Shown here piece after piece: positions 19,912-23,752 of a DNA stretch of 23,752 nt. Numbering within the stretch: the first letter of the stretch is position 1; the number at the start of each line of letters is the position of its first letter. Below the pieces are notes generated by a model. The model was not told where the DNA came from. It worked only from the letters and a program-made list of their open reading frames with translations, and did no database searches. The stretch comes from an uncultured Oscillospiraceae bacterium (GTDB lineage Bacteria; Bacillota; Clostridia; Oscillospirales; Acutalibacteraceae). Both the position numbers and the translations under genes were made by a program. The stretch covers positions 1-23,752 of the forward strand of contig URJF01000008.1 of NCBI GenBank assembly GCA_900548085.1, written 5' to 3'.

Positions 19912-22284
19912 CTAATCTCTGTATTCCTCTACGACATAAGCCTCAAGAATATCTCCCTGTCTGATATCATCAAAATCTTTGAGAGATATACCGCACTCAT
20001 AGCCTGAGGATACATCTTTAACCTCGTCCTTAAATCTCTTAAGGTTAGCAATCTCAACATCTGCAATCTGCTTTCCGTTACGAATGACACGAACCTTGCC
20101 GTCTCGGCGAATTGTGCCCGAAGTAACCAGCGAGCCTGCAATAGTGCCGGCAGAAGAAATCTTGTACACCTCTCTGACCTCAACGGTACCGGTATCGACA
20201 TCACGATACTTAGGTGCACGCATTCCTCTCATAGCATTCTCTATATCCTCGATTGCATCATAGATAATATCATATGTCTTAATCTCAATGCCTTCACGGT
20301 CGGCATTTTCCTTAGCTGTAGGCTCAACACCTACATTAAATCCGACGATAATAGCATTAGATGCGCTTGCGAGCATAACATCACTCTCGCTGACAGTACC
20401 TACTGCACCGTGGATAATCTTAACCTTAACCTCGTCATTTTCTATCTTAAGCAGTGACTGCTTTACAGCCTCTACAGAGCCCTGAACATCTGCTTTTACA
20501 ATGATATTCAGTTCCTTCATCTCGCCGTCCTGGAGAGTATCAAAGAGAGTATCGAGAGTAACCTTCTGGAATGCCTTGAATTCTTCTTCCTTAGCCTCTG
20601 CCTTTCTCTGCTCAACAAGCTGACGGGCAAGTTTTTCATCAGATACAGCATTGAACAAGTCACCGCTCATTGGCGCCTGGTCAAGTCCCATAATCTCAAC
20701 AGGAACAGAAGGACCCGCCTCGTTGATTTTGCGACCTCTGTAGTCTGTCATTGCTCTAACCTTACCTACAGCTGTGCCTGCGATAATAATATCGCCTGAG
20801 CGGAGTGTACCGTTCTGTACAAGAAGCGTAGCAATAGGGCCTCTGCCCTTGTCGAGCTTAGCTTCAATAACAACACCCTTAGCCGCACGATTAGGATTAG
20901 CCTTAAGCTCACACATTTCTGCCACAAGGAGAATTGTCTCAAGGAGCTTATCTATACCCATTTTTGTCTTAGCCGAAACAGGTACGCAGATTACATCGCC
21001 GCCCCATTCTTCCGGAACAAGCTCGTGCTCTGTGAGCTGCTGCATAACTCTCTCCGGGTTTGCGCCCTCTTTATCCATCTTGTTGATAGCTACAATAATC
21101 TCTACACCTGCTGCTTTTGCGTGGTTAATAGCCTCGATAGTCTGAGGCATAATACCGTCGTCGGCAGCTACTACGAGCACTGCGATATCTGTGGACATTG
21201 CACCTCTTGCACGCATGGCTGTAAAAGCAGCGTGTCCCGGTGTATCAAGGAAAGTAATAACCTGCTTGTCGGGAGTAACTACCTGGTACGCACCGATAGC
21301 CTGAGTAATACCGCCTGCCTCTGTAGAAGTAACATCTGTATTGCGGATAGCATCAAGTATAGAGGTCTTGCCGTGGTCAACGTGACCCATAACGCACACT
21401 ACAGGTGGGCGTGATACAGCATTTTCATCGTTTTCGTCCTCTTCCTCGATAATCTTATCTTCGATAGAAACGACAACCTCTTTTTCTACCTTTGCGCCTA
21501 ATTCTGTAGCAACAATTTCGGCTGTGTCGTAGTCGATAACCTCATTTACGGTTACCATCATGCCTAGCTTCATAAGAGCTTTGATAACCTCGGTAGCTGT
21601 CATACGCAACAACGAAGCAAGCTCACCTACGGAAATTTCTTCCGGAACGGTAATCTTAATCTGTTGCTTCTTTCTCTGCTCTGCAATACGAGCGAGACGC
21701 TGACTCTCTGTCTCTTTCTTTGAGCGAGCGTGCATACCCTGCGGCTTTTTCTTTCTGTACTGCTTAGACTTTTGGTTAAGCTTCTGCTTCTTCTGGTAGT
21801 CTTGAGTAGTATTAGCCGGTGCAATATCGTCGTATTTTTGGTTATACTTTTCGAGGTCTACATTGTTCACTCTTGTGTCAATGTGACGAGTCTCGCCCTT
21901 TGTTCTTGCCTGAGGTGCCTGTGTAGCCTTTTTCTTAGCCTTCTCCTCGGCACGCTTTGCAGCCTGTTCTGCCATCTGAAGTATAGCAGCCTGGCTCTCA
22001 CGCTTTTTGTTCTTTGAGTCGTTTTTCTTAGCATCGGTCTTTGGCTTCTTAGGAGCATCTTTTTTCTCTTTTACCTTTTTTGTGGCAAAATATGAGTCAA
22101 AGTTCTCTACACTGTTCTTTTGGGTAACGAGGTCAAATACCACATTCAGCTCACTGTCTGTAAGCACTGTGTTAGCCTTTTTTGCGGGGCCGTCACAGTA
22201 TTCGCCCAACAACTCAATCAGTTCTTTATTCTGCTTTCCCAAATCCTTTGCAAGATCCGAGACTTTAATTTTATTTATTACCAT
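19912..22284 (-). CDS. infB: Translation initiation factor IF-2
   Basis: IF-2 is the GTPase that brings formyl-Met-tRNA to the 30S subunit and promotes subunit joining. It has about 790 residues. An N-terminal IF2_N helical module (KVSDLAKDLGKQNKELIELL) is followed by a Lys/Gln/Ala-rich linker (about 70-210). A second IF2_N module (EEISVGELASLLRMTATEVI, about 217-265) precedes the G domain: GHVDHGKT (300-307), DTPGHAAF, NKMDKEG and SAK. Domains II, III and C2, the fMet-tRNA site, follow and appear complete. I chose the ATG at 22282-22284 because GGAGG lies 9 bases upstream. Another ATG two codons earlier (22288-22290) is only 3 bases from it. The gene overlaps ylxQ by 14 bases. Confidence 0.97.
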   Translation of the reverse strand: MVINKIKVSDLAKDLGKQNKELIELLGEYCDGPAKKANTVLTDSELNVVFDLVTQKNSVENFDSYFATKKVKEKKDAPKKPKTDAKKNDSKNKKRESQAAILQMAEQAAKRAEEKAKKKATQAPQARTKGETRHIDTRVNNVDLEKYNQKYDDIAPANTTQDYQKKQKLNQKSKQYRKKKPQGMHARSKKETESQRLARIAEQRKKQQIKITVPEEISVGELASLLRMTATEVIKALMKLGMMVTVNEVIDYDTAEIVATELGAKVEKEVVVSIEDKIIEEEDENDENAVSRPPVVCVMGHVDHGKTSILDAIRNTDVTSTEAGGITQAIGAYQVVTPDKQVITFLDTPGHAAFTAMRARGAMSTDIAVLVVAADDGIMPQTIEAINHAKAAGVEIIVAINKMDKEGANPERVMQQLTEHELVPEEWGGDVICVPVSAKTKMGIDKLLETILLVAEMCELKANPNRAAKGVVIEAKLDKGRGPIATLLVQNGTLRSGDIIIAGTAVGKVRAMTDYRGRKINEAGPSVPVEIMGLDQAPMSGDLFNAVSDEKLARQLVEQRKAEAKEEEFKAFQKVTLDTLFDTLQDGEMKELNIIVKADVQGSVEAVKQSLLKIENDEVKVKIIHGAVGTVSESDVMLASASNAIIVGFNVGVEPTAKENADREGIEIKTYDIIYDAIEDIENAMRGMRAPKYRDVDTGTVEVREVYKISSAGTIAGSLVTSGTIRRDGKVRVIRNGKQIADVEIANLKRFKDEVKDVSSGYECGISLKDFDDIRQGDILEAYVVEEYRD

Positions 22285-22606
22285 ACGCATTTTCCTCCTG
22301 ATTCAGTAACTCGATTATTCTGTTTGCAAAATTAGTATCGTCCACTGCAATCACTCCTGCTCGGTAGCCCAAATCCATATGGATTTCGTCGATTGTTTCC
22401 TCCACCTTGCAGCTCACTAAATTGGGGCAATGGCTCTCGCTGGCTCTGTCGAACTCCTCTATCAACCTCGACGATATATCCGAGGCAAATATAATCAACT
22501 TAGCCTTGCGGGATTTAAGCGATTTCATCGCCATATCGTGTCCCATTGCCAACTTGCCCGCTCTGCGTGCGAGCCCAAGCATCTGTAGATACTTTTTATT
22601 CTGCAT
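22271..22606 (-). CDS. ylxQ: L7Ae-family K-turn RNA-binding protein (YlxQ type)
   Basis: The 111-residue L7Ae/L30e/S12e-fold protein includes YLQMLGLARRAGKLAMGHDM, then KLIIFASDISSRLIEEF and GYRAGVIAVDDTNFANRII. Family members bind kink-turn RNA, and YlxQ homologues sit in the nusA-infB operon of nearly all Bacillota as accessory RNA-binding proteins without an essential role. The ATG at 22604-22606 lies inside the end of rnpM (11-base overlap), and the 3' end overlaps the infB start. No unusual residues were seen. Confidence 0.94.
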   Translation of the reverse strand: MQNKKYLQMLGLARRAGKLAMGHDMAMKSLKSRKAKLIIFASDISSRLIEEFDRASESHCPNLVSCKVEETIDEIHMDLGYRAGVIAVDDTNFANRIIELLNQEENAYGNK

Positions 22607-22865
22607 TTTTTATTTCTTCTTCCATTTTGGTATATACTTCATCGCTGATTTCTGTACCGAAGGCACGCTCAAATGCTTTTTTCTTTCTTGCCATATTCAG
22701 GCAGCCCGGATTTTTGCATACATATGCGCCTCTGCCGGAGGCTTTGCCTGTTAGGTCGAGGCTAACCTCGCCGTCTGGCGATTTCACCACTCGCACAAGA
22801 GTGCGCTTGTCGAACATCTCGCCGCAACCGGTGCATTTTCTCAGCGGTATTTTTTTCGCTTTCAT
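22596..22865 (-). CDS. rnpM: YlxR/RnpM, DUF448 RNA-binding protein
   Basis: The 89-residue protein contains KIPLRKCTGCGEMFDKRTLV with CxxC, and DLTGKASGRGAYVCKNPGC, which are the DUF448 signatures. YlxR has been described as a modulator of RNase P activity (hence RnpM) and as a nucleoid- or RNA-associated regulator. The Cys set C11, C14, then C50 and C55 is complete. The ATG at 22863-22865 follows CAGGAGACTGCT. It sits 12 bases after nusA and overlaps ylxQ, in conserved order. Confidence 0.94.
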   Translation of the reverse strand: MKAKKIPLRKCTGCGEMFDKRTLVRVVKSPDGEVSLDLTGKASGRGAYVCKNPGCLNMARKKKAFERAFGTEISDEVYTKMEEEIKNAE

Positions 22866-22877
22866 AGCAGTCTCCTG

Positions 22878-23752
22878 TTATTCTTCTTCGCCTTCATAAA
22901 ATCCCGATTCAGGCTTTATGTCGATTTTCCAAGAGGTGAGCTTTGCAGCAAGTCTTACATTCTGACCCTTGTTGCCGATAGCCAACGAAAGCTGATCGTC
23001 AGGCACGGTAGCACGACAAGCCTTTGCATCCTCGTCGAGAATCTCTACGCTTACAACATCTGACGGAGCAAGTGCTGCAGCGACGAACTCCTTAGGATCC
23101 TCACTGTACTTAACTATATCAATCTTTTCACCGCCGAGAGCCTCAACAATATTCGATACACGCTGACCTCTCGGACCGATACAAGCACCTACAGGATCGA
23201 CATCCTCGTCCTTAGAATATACAGCAATCTTAGTACGGGAGCCTGCCTCACGGGATACTGACATAATCTCGATTGTGCCGTCAAAAATCTCCGGAACTTC
23301 TGTCTCAAAGAGTCTGCGAACGAGACCCGGGTGAGTACGGGAAATCATAATCTTAGGTCCCTTTGTGCCGTCCTTTACATCCACTACAAAAATCTTTGTG
23401 GTGTCGCCCTCGTGGAAGACTTCGCCCGGCACCTGCTCTGATTTTGGAAGAATAGCCTCGTTCTTGCCGATTTCGAGAGTAATATTTCCGGTTACAGGAT
23501 CAATGCGGGACACCTTAGCAGTGAGGAGCTCCTGATTTTTGCTTTGGAACTCTTGGAGAATCTGTCCTCTCTCTGCCTCTCTGATACCCTGACGGATAAC
23601 GTGCTTTGCAGTCTGTGCCACAATTCTGCCGAAATCCTTTGTCTTGAGCGGAATGTCGATAGTACCGCCTACCTTTGCGGACTTTCTTATCATCTGCGCC
23701 TGCTCGAGAGTCAGGTCGGTGTCGGGATCCTCTATCTCGTCTACTACATTCT
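22878..23752 (-). CDS. nusA: Transcription termination/antitermination factor NusA; C-terminal 291 codons, N-terminus beyond the window
   Basis: NusA binds RNA polymerase and nascent RNA to modulate pausing, termination and antitermination. The visible part starts in the N-terminal domain (NVVDEIEDPDTDLTLEQAQM) and continues through the linker helix IVAQTAKHVIRQGIREAERG. An S1 domain follows (ITLEIGKNEAILPKSEQVPG). Two KH domains come next: VDPVGACIGPRGQRVSNIV, then LSLAIGKNGQNVRLAAKLTS reading as LAIGNKGQNVRLAAK. It ends GFYEGEEE directly after KH2, the short form without the acidic repeats of Proteobacteria, as usual in Bacillota. The ATG at 23691-23693 is internal, because the frame and homology continue to the window edge. 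It leads the operon in view; rimP would be expected just outside. Confidence 0.95.
   Translation of the reverse strand, partial: NVVDEIEDPDTDLTLEQAQMIRKSAKVGGTIDIPLKTKDFGRIVAQTAKHVIRQGIREAERGQILQEFQSKNQELLTAKVSRIDPVTGNITLEIGKNEAILPKSEQVPGEVFHEGDTTKIFVVDVKDGTKGPKIMISRTHPGLVRRLFETEVPEIFDGTIEIMSVSREAGSRTKIAVYSKDEDVDPVGACIGPRGQRVSNIVEALGGEKIDIVKYSEDPKEFVAAALAPSDVVSVEILDEDAKACRATVPDDQLSLAIGNKGQNVRLAAKLTSWKIDIKPESGFYEGEEE

Noticed and set aside
1..23752. CRISPR arrays, tRNA or rRNA genes, insertion sequences, attachment sites
   Set aside because: No regularly spaced repeats, tRNA-like cloverleaf, rRNA segments, transposase frames or paired terminal repeats were recognised by reading. The longest gap without a gene is under 210 bases.

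Overview
The window reads as a chromosomal segment of a Bacillota genome, most likely class Clostridia and perhaps a gut Oscillospiraceae/Ruminococcaceae relative. The basis is: the gene order nusA-rnpM(ylxR)-ylxQ-infB-rbfA-nrnA-truB-ribF; the infC-rpmI-rplT operon behind a structured leader; a dimeric-type glycyl-tRNA synthetase; strong AGGAGG-type ribosome binding sites; and canonical TTGACA-N17-TATAAT promoters. The family placement is an inference from gene style. It was not searched. No rRNA, tRNA, CRISPR array or insertion sequence was recognised.

Layout, left to right. (1) 1-3662, all minus strand: the 5' part of glyS, a CorA-type metal transporter, ilvC with a strong promoter and terminator, and a FadR/GntR-family regulator just upstream of ilvC. 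The regulator and ilvC upstream regions share a GTCNGACAACT motif. (2) 3663-3865: a palindrome-rich divergent control region. (3) 3866-8964, plus strand: a DUF815 AAA ATPase, then a compact operon of OmpR-family response regulator, histidine kinase and membrane-anchored HtrA protease, closed by a 12-bp-stem terminator. This is an envelope-stress layout comparable to CssRS/CiaRH with HtrA. (4) 8985-9128: a 47-codon remnant of a MATE efflux pump gene that falls below a 60-residue ORF cutoff. (5) 9189-10483, minus: rplT, rpmI and infC behind a sigma-A promoter and a structured leader. infC probably starts at a rare ATC codon. (6) 10494-14364, minus: iolG-iolD-iolE, three consecutive steps of myo-inositol catabolism, with a clear promoter and a GTACAG-N7-CTGTAC inverted repeat just downstream of the start site. 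(7) 14429-16237: a small module of a TM2-domain protein and a two-TM coiled-coil membrane protein, divergent from a 71-residue XRE repressor. Two copies of a 16-bp near-palindrome flank the promoter. (8) 16244-23752, minus: a HAD phosphatase, ribF, truB, nrnA, rbfA, infB, ylxQ, rnpM and the C-terminal part of nusA, with overlapping or closely spaced genes throughout.

Most of the window is housekeeping: translation initiation, ribosome assembly, tRNA modification, flavin synthesis and branched-chain amino acid synthesis. The less ordinary parts are the MATE remnant, the XRE/TM2/coiled-coil module, the three-gene inositol segment placed against the infC promoter, the non-canonical infC start, the acidic cofactor loop in IlvC and the degenerate adenylyltransferase half of RibF. 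The best candidate for an undescribed system is the XRE-controlled TM2/coiled-coil membrane pair. Its function cannot be read from sequence alone.
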